The notes under the pieces were generated by a model. It had not been told where the DNA came from. It was given only the letters and a program-made list of their open reading frames with translations, and did no database searches. Of a stretch of DNA of 64,000 nt, positions 35,500 through 47,355 are shown piece after piece. Source of the DNA: Piromyces finnis (taxonomy: Eukaryota; Neocallimastigomycota; Neocallimastigomycetes; Neocallimastigales; Neocallimastigaceae); assembly GCA_002104945.1 (NCBI GenBank), contig MCFH01000017.1, positions 124,001 through 188,000 of the forward strand, given 5' to 3'. The first letter of the stretch is position 1, and the number at the start of each line of letters is the position of its first letter. The position numbers and the translations under genes are program-made.

Positions 35500-37530
35500 T
35501 TTTAAAAATATTTAAAAAAAAAAAATGTATTCCTTAAATGGGTTAAAATTTATAATAAATTGTAGATAAAAAGAGTTATCCCTTTATATTTTTAAAAAAA
35601 ATAAAAATAAATAAGAAATAGTATGAATTTATTTAGTATGATTTGCATTAGTACTCATTACTATTATTATTAGTTGTGTTATTTTTCATTAATGTTAAAA
35701 AAAAAAAAACATTAAAGGATCATTAAATTAATTAAAAGTACACTTTTTTTTGTAGTACAATATTTTATGTATATAATAAAAAGGAATAACGGAAATAGAA
35801 AAGAAAAAAAAAAAATATTAAAAATTAGATCTGAATAAATAAACCTGCATTCATAAAAAATAAAGACCTATTCAATAGTAATTAAAGAGGAGATTAGTTT
35901 TACAATTTTACAATAAAATAAAAAAAAAAAAAAACCTTTTAACCTTTATTTAAATTGTAATGAAATATATATAGTGATATATAAAATAAATTGTAAATTA
36001 CAATACAATTACTATTGTTTTTATAAAATTTATTATAGATTTTTTCAAAAAGGAAAAAAAAAAAAGTGTTAAATGATATTAAATTGTAAAATAAAATAAA
36101 AAAGGTTTAAAGATTTTTTTTTTTTTAAATAAACTCTCCAATGACCAAAAAGATATTTAATTAAATCATAAAAAAAAAAAAGTTAAAAAGAGTCAAATCT
36201 GATAAAATAAATCAATTGAATTTCCAATATAAAAATAAAAAATGTAAATACTATTTTTTTTACTAAGATTAATAGGAATAATGTAATTATAATTTTTAGT
36301 AATTGATAAAGTCTTATTATTGAAAATAAAAAGTTTTTGTTTCTTTTTAGTTTAGTTTTTCCTAATAAAGTTTTTAATAAAAATTAATTTGACTAAATTA
36401 GAAATAATGAAATTAAATATTCCTATTTTGGCAGTAATTAATTTTTTATTTTTTTTATTTTTTTGAATAGATTTTTTTAAAAAAAAAAAAAAGATGAAAA
36501 TCATAATTTATATTATAAAGGATAAAAGAAGGATGAATAATGAAAAAAGGGGCATAAAAATAAAAGAATAAATGTTATTTTTTAAAAATAATCTTTTTCA
36601 AAAGTAGATATTACTATTATTATTGATTATTTTTTTTAAAAAAAAAAAGGTTAAAATAAAAACTAAAATTAAAAATAAAAAAAAAAAAAAGGGTAAAACA
36701 CTATACAATTTTACAGTACTTTTTTTTTTTTTAATAATAATAAATATCATTTAAAGTCAAAAATAATATATAATAAAATAGTGAATATAAATGTAATAAT
36801 TGGATTAAAGTTTAATAGATTCAAATCATATGGTCAAATTTACGTTTGTATACATATATACACATATATTATCTTTCAATAAATATAACATCATTTCAAC
36901 TTTTTTTCTTTTTTTTTTATATAAATATATATATTTTCTTCAATTTTATAAACTTTTTATCCTCTTTAAAGTAAAAAAAAAATTAATAATATTATTAATA
37001 AATTATTGTAATTTTTTATAGAGTACTAAAAGGTAATGAATGTTTTAATCAATTTTTTTTTTTAAAAAAAAGAGGAATTAAAATAATAAAAAAGCATATC
37101 AATAAATCCATAAAATTATATATAATTAAATTGACATAAAAAGTAAAAAACTATTTTTTTGCTAACACTATGCATCATTATAATTCTAAAGAATATAAAA
37201 GAAGAAAAAAAAATTTAAATATTTTTTTTTACTTACTTGATAAATATTATTCCTTTTTTAATAAATTATATTCAAATAAAGGTTAAAACCATTAATCCGT
37301 ACATATATAAAATTAGGATTGATATTTAATCTCAGAAGGATGAACATTCTATACCATATCTTTATAAAAAAAAAAATAGTAGTATTAAATAAAAAGAGGA
37401 AAAATAAAAAAAAAATATATTAAGATTTAAATATATATATAAGATTTGTATATATCATATGATATTAAATAAATTATTTATTTTCTTTTTCTTTATTTCA
37501 TTTCATTTCAACTTATTCTAGAATCTCATC

Positions 37531-37561
<31 letters not shown>

Positions 37562-38448
37562 GAGTTGTCATACCATAAAACTGATTTTGATTTAGAGTTT
37601 AAATACTTTAATTGCTTTTTTTTATATAAATTTAGGTTTCTTTTTTAAAAAAAAACCTTTGATTTTTTTTTTAAAAAAAAAACTTTATTTCATATCATTT
37701 GAATAAGAAAAAATAATTATAATTTATATGGAATGAAAAAATATTTAAGATACACCATACCTCTTTTAATTATTATATATATATATGTATATATATTATT
37801 ATTAATGACCTGTATAAAAAAATAAAAAAAGGGAATGTATAAAATGATTTTATTAAAATATTAAAACAATTAAAGTTTTACTTTTTTTTCCTTATAAGAT
37901 ATAATTCTAATTTTTTCTGAATACTTTTTTTTTTCATTTTCCCGATAATAGCTATCATCATATTTTAATTTCAATAAAAGTAAAAATTGATTTTCTTTTT
38001 TTATCTTAATATTTTTTTTAGTTTTATATTCATTAAACTATATTTTTTCTTATTAAAAAAGAGGGATTGTTATTTAAGGTTTATTTTTTTTGTAATATAC
38101 ATGATTTTATATATACACAATAAAAATAAATCATAATATATTTTATTTATTATTTCTTTAAAGTAAAAATCATCACAATAACAAATTTAAAATATTATAT
38201 AAAAAAATAAATTAAATAGAATTTTTTTTAATTATTACTTTTACAATTTACTACTACGACTATAAAATAATAACTTTTTTCCTTGTTTTTTTTTTTTATT
38301 TCAATTTTTTATTTTAATTATTAATAATTATAAAAACTTTCAAGATATAAAGTAATATTTAAACGTATTTGACTATATTCGTATCATCCATTAAATAATT
38401 TTTATATTACGATTATATATATATAAAGTAAAAAAATATTTAATATAA

Positions 38449-38487
<39 letters not shown>

Positions 38488-38542
38488 ATAAATTTCTAAA
38501 AAGTAAAACTTTCTTTACCATAAAAAAAAAAAAAAAAGAAAA
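34679..38542. other. Intergenic desert, no gene seen
   Basis: About 3.9 kb. After the 3' UTR of the Wee1-like gene the stretch holds long A and T runs, a (CA)n run near 34816 and an ATT array (about 38450-38484). A short GC-containing hairpin lies at 35398-35445. The open frame at 36830-37021 is hydrophobic Phe/Tyr/Leu low complexity and is not supported. Confidence 0.7.
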
Positions 38543-38683
38543 ATGTCTTCTCGTGGTAGTTACAGTAGTGGTTATTATTCTAATGGTGCTTTCTTCAATA
38601 AAAATGCACCATTAATTTCAAATGGTAATGCTCAACGTGAATACCAAAAACCAAATCAACTCTATTCGTAAGTTTTTATTTCT

Positions 38684-38716
<33 letters not shown>

Positions 38717-39164
38717 TAATAGATGTAGTAGTGTGGTAGTATGTATTAAAAAAATATGAATTGAAATAATCTATAATTATATATAAATTAAGTTATAAAT
38801 TTTTTTTTTAAAAAAAAAAAGAAAGAAAGAAAGGGATAAAACTATTATTTAATAGATTAACGATTAACCCTTTTTACTATTATTATTGTTTTATCCTTAT
38901 TTAAAAATAATATACCTTAAATAACCCTATTTTAATCCCTATATTGTATTTTTTTTTTTTTTTTTACCTTTTTTTTTTTTATACTTATATATATTTATAT
39001 ATTTTACCCTAAAAAAAAATTATTGATAAATGAAAAATAGTGAACCATTAGGTTCTCATTCTACTAGTTTATACAAAAGTTCCCGTGGTACCTACATTAA
39101 TACATGTAATGGAAGTTACAGATACGTTGGTCCAAAAAATAGAAACCCACAAACCCAAGTTTAA
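38543..39164 (+). CDS. Small Gly/Ser/Tyr/Asn-rich protein, 82 residues (two exons)
   Basis: Exons 38543-38667 and 39041-39164 join TC|T to give a complete 82-residue protein. The 373-nt intron runs from GTAAGT to an AG after an A run. I do not recognise the family. It is rich in Gly, Ser, Tyr, Asn and Arg (RGSYSSGYYSNG at the N-terminus; SSRGTYINTCNGSYRYVG near the C-terminus). It has one cysteine, no signal peptide and no membrane segment. Codon use is unlike its neighbours, with many C-ended codons (TAC, TTC, ACC, AAC) plus GGT and CGT, as in highly expressed genes of AT-rich eukaryotes. It stands alone, with about 3.9 kb of desert upstream. It is too short and too split to show up as a long open frame. 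Confidence 0.8.
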
Positions 39165-39393
39165 AAATTTAATATGTTAATAATAAATTGTAACAAATAT
39201 GTATATACATCTATCAATTTATTGATATAAAAAAAAAGGCATTTACACTTTTTTTACCATTATTATTAAAAAATTTTTTAATTTAGTCAAAAAAAAAATA
39301 TATGAATGTATATAGATTTATATATTTTAATTTTATTATTATTATTATTATTATTATTATGCATAATTCATTGCCTCTAATATTTAAATTCTA

Positions 39394-39426
<33 letters not shown>

Positions 39427-41325
39427 GAGCAAACAAATATATAAATAAATAAAAACAAACAAAATAAAAAAAACAATTAAATAATATTTTTTATGATCAA
39501 ATATGTATTAAAAAAAATAAAAAAAAATAAAAAATTCCAATAGTATAAATCTATCTTTTTTTTTATCTGTAATCCTTTTATTATAAATATTTCTTTTTTT
39601 TTTTAAAAAAAAGAAAAAACTTGTTTTATGACATAAATAAAATTCAAAATTCCTTTATAATATATATTGCATGATGCTATTTTCAATATTTTATAAATAT
39701 GTGATGAATTTTTTTTTATCTTTTTTACAGATCAATTCAGTTAAAAATTATGAAATTAACCTTTTTTAAAATTTATTTATTTTTTTAATACTATAAAGTA
39801 TTTTTTAAAAAAAAAAAATCTATACTACTAATATTAATAATGTATTTTTAAAAGCATTTCATTATTATTCTATACTAATAAAATTTATTGAAATATCTGA
39901 AAATTCACTTAATACAATGAAATGAACAATCATAATAATAATACATTAAAAATATTTTTTTATTATTATAATTATCCAACTTTATAAATATATATATTCT
40001 TTTAATATTCCTAAAAATTTAAAAGCTTTGAAAATAAATAATATTTATATAGATATGAAAAGAGTATATTAATTAGATGAACTTTTTTCTTTTTATATTT
40101 AATAATAAAAAATAACTCTTTGTAAGTAATATTCCATAAACCTATTTAATTAATTTTTTTTTAATATAATAGAAAATGATTAAACATTTCATCCTTTAAA
40201 ATCTTTGTTACTATCTTTTTTTTTTTTAAAAAAAAAAAAGATGTAGAGTCTGTCCATTAAACATTTTATAATGTACCTATTTTAATTCTTTTATTTTTCT
40301 TTATATTATTATTTTTTTTTAAAAAAAAAAGAAAACAAAGAAATCTCTTTTACTCTCTTTTAATATCTTGCTGTCCAATAAATTGAAAGAATCAAAAAAG
40401 TTTTAAAAGTTTAAAAAAATAGATTTTAATGATTTTATATATATAAAAAAACTAAAAAACTATATAGAAAGATATTATATATTTTAAAAAAAAGACAACC
40501 TTCCATAAATCTTAAATATTTTTTAAATAGAATAAAATTAAAGTTTATGTAATGAAATAAACCAACAAACATAATAAATAAATAATGAAATGGGTATAGT
40601 TTTTTTTTTTAAAAAAAAAAAGTTTTAAAATAAAAAGACATCTTTGGGAGAGAAAATTTAAAAATTCAAAACTTTAAAAATAAAAAAAAAAAAAAAAAAA
40701 AAAAAAAGAATTATAAAAAGTTTATTATTTAAAAAATTTTACCACAAAATTTACCACAAAAAAGCTGCTTTTTTCTTTTTATTTTTTGTTGTAAAGTACG
40801 CTTAAATTTTTATTGTTTTTTTTATTGTTTTTTTTAGGATGATTTTTAATAAAGGATAGTTGAAGAAAAAATGTGCAATAAAACTATTTTTTGTTTCTTA
40901 TTTTTTTTATTTTATTTTATAATAAATAAAGAAGGGAAAGAAAAAAAAAAGTTGCTTTAATTTAACAGTATTGTTGAAACGTAATTTAAAGGAATAAAAT
41001 TTTGAATTAATTTATTATAATTATTTTTTAACTTTTTTTTAAAATTATTTTAACGATAGCGTTGAATTTTTTTTTTTTTTTTTTTCTTCCGTAAACGTTG
41101 TGATCGTGGTATCATTAATATAAAATTTATTTGTTACATTTTTTTTTTTTTAGATAATCTTTTTTTTTTTTTTTTTTTTTAAAAATGTATTAGTATTAAA
41201 AGTTTTACGTTTTTTTTTTTTTTTTTTTTTTTTTTTTGTGTATATTGATTTTTATAGGTAATAATATAGAGTTAAAAGTTAAAAAAAAAAAAAAAAGAAT
41301 AATAATAATAAAAAAAAAAGGGTAA
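39165..41325. other. Convergent intergenic region, no gene seen
   Basis: About 2.2 kb between the small 82-residue gene (+) and the 3' end of the lipase gene (-). It contains A and T homopolymers, several T-run/A-run junctions followed by G (for example near 40216, 40313 and 40603) and an ATT array near 39334-39360. Confidence 0.7.
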
Positions 41326-44300
41326 TTAAAATAATGAAGAAGGGGAAGAATTATCTTTAAAAATGGCATTTTCCAAGGCATTTAATAAATTTTCATAATT
41401 CACAGGTGCATGATCAAAAAACATACATTTAGCAAAAGCTAATTCTGAAAATTGTTCTTTGACATCTTCACATCTAAGTAAAATTACTCTTTTCATATTT
41501 TCATTATTTTTATTTTGAAGGGTAGAAGGAGTTCTAGAATAATATTTTGAGGATTTCTTGGCTTGTTGTGAGGTATAGAGACGTCCTTGTTTATTATCTT
41601 CAAATCCTTGTTGTTTGGAAAACATTGAATTAATGTAGGGATGACGATGTTCCATTTTTTCTATTTGTTTTTTTAGAGTATCATCTTCGGTCACATCAAA
41701 TTCTATAATATCATCATCATCATCATCATTATTATTCTCATTTTCATTGACATCGGTATCCATGGTAATATCTATACTCGTATCTACATCAGAATTAGAA
41801 TCTATATCTGGGGTATTCCCTTTCTCTTTTTTATTCGATCTTAATCTAATCGTCGTTTCTTTAATAGTTGAATTAGTATCATAACTGACGTCACTTGATT
41901 CATTATTGGTAATGACGGTGGAAGAAAGAGATATTTTATGCATTTCAAGACTTTGATCAATATGATGATGTTGATAATGATCACTATTTATATTTTGCTT
42001 CGTATCAATAACACCATTATTATTATTAATATTATGCCCATTTTCTTCCTCGTCTTCGTTTTCTTCTTCTCTTTCTTCAAAAATAAATTCTTCATAAATT
42101 GGACTTTTACCTCCATTATTATTATGAATCGAATCAATGATCATATTCACATAGGCTGAATTTTGTGAAGATTGACGATTTAATTTTTTATTATTCTCAT
42201 TGGATCCAGTATTGTCGTCGTTGTACAATGGCATTTCTGATAAATTATTAATTTCATAGTTTGTCGGATCCATTACTGGGATATCGGCTGTTTCAATGAT
42301 ATAGACCACACCTGGTGGTACTAATTTTTCAGAATTCATATTCTTTTTAAAGAGAAGGAACTTTTCCCAGAACCAATTGAGCTCCTTACTTGAATTATTT
42401 TTATTAAAAGTGGCTAGTGACCTTGAAAAAATTTCTTCGGCTAAACCATGATTCTTTTCATCTAATAATTCATCTGCACAATTTCTTAAATCGGTTAAGA
42501 TACCGATGGATAGTCTGGGAATAATGTCATAGTGATTAACAACAGAAGTTACAAAGGTTCTACATATGGTAGCTAATTCTTCTTGCATACAACTTGGTGT
42601 ACCATACGAATAAACATGAAGTGGTCTATTGGGTGGTAATTTTGATTCAACACTAGTAACATAAGGCTTGTTAGGATCAATCCATAATAAACCTAGCATA
42701 GAAGCGACACCACCTCCTAAACTATGACCACATATTACTAAACCATAATCTGGATAATCGTTTAATGCTACTCTTACAATATCATGAATAACAGAATTTG
42801 GCTGAGAAATAATTTTGGCTGATTGATAAATACCACTATGAACATGGTAATCTTTTCCTTTGTAATTAAGATTGTCATAATCAAATTCTAAATCAATAAT
42901 AAAATCATAAAAACCAAGGGTTCCTCTAAGCGTCACAATAACTATGAGATTATAGTCGTGATGATGATAATAATTGTAATATATAAATTTTGTATATGTA
43001 CAATAAAAATAAATTTTAAAAATTTATTTAGTGATTATTTCAAATAATTATAAATAGATAGATGGTAATGGTAGTTTATAATAAATTTATAATTTATAAT
43101 AATTCTATAGTTGATAATAATTTTATAGTTGATAATAATTTTTTTTTAACCTACTTGCTTTCATATCATGATCAACAGATATTATATGTGCTATATTGTT
43201 GGTTGTTGATGTTGTTTTTGAGGAATAAGAAGAATATAAAATATTTTCTAATGGAGTATTTGTATGAATTGAAAAGGCATAATCATTTGGATGTAAATAG
43301 GTATCTACTGTAGTTGTGGTACGCATACCACCAATATCTAAAAATCTCATAAAATGTCTACCATAAACACCGCTAGCAAATTTAATAAATCTAAATATTA
43401 TAATAATATTAAAATATAAATATATATAGAGGTGATAAATGGTCAATTTCGTATATTTCCATTAAAAAAGATGTATTATTATATAATATATAGTATAATA
43501 GTATACAACAATATGATAATATAATTATATATATATAGTATATAGTATATAGTATACAAAAATATGAAAATATAATTATATATATATAGTATATAGTATA
43601 TAGTATATAGTATATAGTATATAGTATACAAAAATATGAAAATATAATTATATATATAGTATATAGTATAAAATATATATAATTATATAATATATAGTAT
43701 ACATGGTATACAACATATATAATAATACTATGATGCTATAATAATAATTGTTAATATAGATTTTTATTTACTTTGCTATATTATGAACGAGATGTTGTTT
43801 TGGATATATATATTTTTCTGGATTATCATCAAGACTTTCACTACTATCGGAGGATGATAAAGTATCTTTTTCATCCTGAGAATTAGAACTAGCACGACTT
43901 AATAAGCCGTGATCAATTTGATCAGATATCGTTGATGCGAATGATGGGGAATAATTGTTCATATTGTGTAGCGCTTCATCTAAAAATGACTTTTTATCAT
44001 CCTCTGATTCTGAAATTGGCGATTCTGTTTTATTTTTCGTGAGAGATAATGTGGATAATAATAATTTGGTGGTTTCATTTCTAGATTCTTTTGATTTTCT
44101 CTTTTTTGATTTAGTTTCGGAGTCCTGAGCCGATAATTCATTTTCATCTGTTTTATCTATATCTTCATTTGAATTATTCATTATTGAGAAAAATTCATTT
44201 TCCTCTGATTCTATTAATTTATTTGGAATGGGTTCCAAGTACGAATTTCCTTCATAAAGTAATGTCATTTTTCTTTTTTTCAATATATTGTCATAAGTCA

Positions 44301-45400
44301 TAATTTGTAAACAAGCATATACGGTGACTGCTTTTATAAAATTTATTGAACGTAAACCTTTTTTTATTATATTTGATTCATTTTTTACATAATTCCTTAT
44401 TTCAGACGTTATCAAATAAAGTAAAGCTGAAATTTCACGAGATGTTTCCGTTTTACCAAATACACTATCTAAAATAACAAGAGCTTCTTCTGCCCACTAT
44501 AGTACCAATAAATTAAATAATATCATAAATATTCATTAATAAATAATAAATTAGTATAAAATTCAACTTTGAAAAAATAAATTCAAAAATTCAAAATTTA
44601 TTTTTTTTTTTTTTTTTTTTTTTGAAATTAATTTATAGTTTTGTATTACTTGATTGCAATAAAGAATTATTTTTCTTGTAAAATATACATTATTTCCAAA
44701 TGTAATATATAAAATACAAAACTATTATTATAGGGATAAAAAAAAAAGGTTTAAATTATCATTTTATTTATACCTTGAATGTATATCTTAAACCTTTTTG
44801 AGCCAAGTGAAAAGAAGTTAACGTCATTACCTCAGTGGCTGAAAATGTATTATTAATAATATTGATACCAAAGTCTGTACAGGCATCAAGTGCTTTAATA
44901 AAACTATTTGGATTTCTATTTAAAGTATTAATAGTTTTAAAAAAATTTTTTTTATATATAAATATATATATATTATATATTTATTAATATTGAAAATAGG
45001 TTTAAAAAATAGTATTAGAGAGCAAACTAATACCCTCCTATTTCAATATATGTATATATTTCAGTAAAATCCTGTTGGTTAAAAAAATTACTTACTCATT
45101 TTCCTCATCTCTATGTATAGATCTAGCAATTTTTATAGCTTTTATTAATACATTACGACTTAAATCAAAAGAAGCGTCAGTTCCAGCTTTAGCTAATTCA
45201 TATAAAGTATCTACTACACTAGAAGCCGTACGTATTTTTTGACATGAAGTTGTTGCCATGGTTGTTATTCTTGAAGCAATTGCTGAAGGTAATAAACATG
45301 GTCTATTATTTTTCATATCTTTAATAATTAATGACTTTTCATTTTCATTTACATTTTCAACATTTTCAGAAATATCTATACCTTTTCCTTTTTCCTCCAT
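41326..45400 (-). CDS. Class 3 lipase, diacylglycerol-lipase-like (five exons)
   Basis: Exons 45400-45096, 44915-44774, 44496-43772, 43390-43155 and 42941-41326 give 1007 residues in one frame. The lipase core starts near residue 395, and AIIVTLRGTLGFYDFIIDL (about 468-486) gives the oxyanion-side strand. The nucleophile is Ser543 in CGHSLGGG, the Asp is Asp608 in NHYDIIPRLS, and the His is His980 in FFDHAPVNYE. This matches sn-1-specific diacylglycerol lipases of the lipase_3 family, which hydrolyse diacylglycerol to monoacylglycerol. Two points are odd. About 370 residues, mostly acidic and Asn/Ser-rich, separate the Asp from the His. No four-helix membrane domain, as in animal DAGL-alpha/beta, is visible, so it may be soluble or peripherally bound. 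The first 300 residues are helical and charged. Start at the first ATG of exon 1. Confidence 0.88.
43495..43700. repeat. Intronic TATAGTA satellite with a longer repeat unit
   Basis: Runs of AGTATAT alternate with a longer block beginning ATACAAAAATATGAAAATA that occurs about three times. It lies in the intron between exons 3 and 4 of the lipase gene (43391-43771) and accounts for most of that intron's length. Confidence 0.8.
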
Positions 45401-46178
45401 CTTAAAAAGTCTTTTTTATATTTTTTTTGTTGTATTTTTTTTAAAATAATAATAGTATATTATATATATATATGTTTTTATTCTTTTTTAAAGGTTAATT
45501 ATTATCACCAGAATTTTAATGTTTTGTCTAAAAGTTTTTTTATTTTATTATTAAAAATGTTTTTTTCCTTTTTATTTGATTTTTAAAAGATTTTGTTGTT
45601 TTACTTTTTTTTTTTTTTACTTTTTAGCTAGTAAAAAAAAGAAAATATTTTTGGTGTGTTGTGTAGTAATAAAGAATGTTTTTATTTTTTTTTAAAAAAA
45701 AGTTTTTTTTTCTTTTTTTATAAACATTTTATTTATTTTTTTTATTATTAAAAAGTATTATTTTCACTCTTTCCTTTCAAAGGTCACTTTTAAAAAACAA
45801 AACAAAGAAAAAAGATAAAAAAAAAAAAAATAAAATCAACTTTCTTTTTATAAAATCATAAAAAAATATAAAATTATTGCATCATCATTTTTAAAATAAT
45901 TATGAAATAAAATTTTGAAATTCTTTTTTTAATATAAATTAAACTTTAAAAATTTTTCCCCAAAATTAATATGACTTAAAATAATAAATAAATAAATAAA
46001 TAAATAAATAATAAAATAATAAATAAATAAATATAAAGGTTAATTAAATGAATAAATGAATGAATAAATAAATAAATAAATAATTGATTGATTGATGATA
46101 TAAAAAATGGGTAGGTAGTGGGTGGTAGTAGGTAGTAAGTTATAGGTGGTAAGTGGCAGGTAGTTGTAGGTTGCTAAC

Positions 46179-46216
<38 letters not shown>

Positions 46217-47355
46217 ATATTTACCTTTATTATTTATTAAATCTTAATATATATATTAATATATGATATAATAGTATGTATTATAAAGCAATTATATATT
46301 ATTTATATAATAAAATAAATTAATTCATTTATTCATTGGGATGATTCATTATTGAATTGTAAACATTTAATAATAAATATTAATAAATATAATATATTAA
46401 AATATATTAAAATATATGAACAATTGTAAATTTAATGTTACTTCATAAATTATGTCTTCAATACATATATACACGTGAATCATTATAAAATGAATAAATC
46501 ATGTGAAGTAGTGGCAAGACTCACAATAAGGGTTAGCTTTTATTGTATTAAAATATTAGAATGTATACATTTTTATCTATACTACATTAATGTAAAATGA
46601 ATAATATGCTAAATGACAAGGAAAGGTCGATTAATAATACTTATGATTTTATTGTCTTTTTATTAATTACTTTAAAAAAAAAAGTGTTACACCAAATCAA
46701 TGGAAGAAAAAGACATTTATACAATATGTTTATTACTATACAGATAATTGTGCTGTATAATATATTTATTAGAGATTACTATTTTTGTTTAAAACGGATA
46801 TACATAATTCATGAAAAAAAAAAAAATTAATAATGTAATTCGATTCCTAAGAATAATTATGATATATGATATATATAAGGTATATTATAAAAAAAATAAA
46901 TATATACATATACAGTAATATATATTTAGTAAATATATAACTCAATTCATAAAATATCGTTTTAAATATACTAATTAAAAAAATTAAAAAAAAAAATTAA
47001 ATAACATAAAAAAAAAAATAAATATAGTAGGAAAAAGTTTGATAAAAGAATGAATGATTTTAACTTCTATAAAAATAAAATTGAAACTTTTTACTGGATA
47101 ATGAAGATGGATAAGCAAATTACTTTTTTTTTTTTATAACATTTACGGTTATAATCATAATAATGATGGTATTAGTAATCGTAAAAAGTAGTAATATAAT
47201 AACAGTGGTAATAGTAGCATATGCTTTAAAAATAGTAATAGTTGTAATAGTAGGTAGTAGTGTAATATAATGGCATAATGACATTTATATATATATATAT
47301 AGGTTGGCGTGTGTATGTATGCGTATTATCAACTCCTTTAGAGAAAAAAAAATGA
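45401..47355. other. Intergenic region, no gene seen
   Basis: About 2 kb upstream of the lipase gene and downstream of the large Asn-rich gene; both are on the minus strand. It contains AAAT/GAAT repeats (about 45982-46082), a G-rich tract (46103-46175), an ATT array (about 46182-46214) and GTAATA-type repeats (about 47205-47270). The open frame at 46597-46830 lacks coding composition. Confidence 0.7.
46103..46175 (+). repeat. G-rich GGTAGTA tract
   Basis: Imperfect repeats of GGTAG, GGTGG and AGTAGG on the plus strand with almost no C, in a near-pure AT context. Several closely spaced GG and GGG runs would permit a two-tetrad quadruplex; this is inference. Confidence 0.7.

Noticed and set aside
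36830-37021. 63-residue Phe/Tyr-rich frame
   Set aside because: Low-complexity AT translation in an intergenic desert.
46597-46830. 77-residue plus-strand frame
   Set aside because: No homology I recognise, A-run interruptions and intergenic base composition; not supported as a gene.
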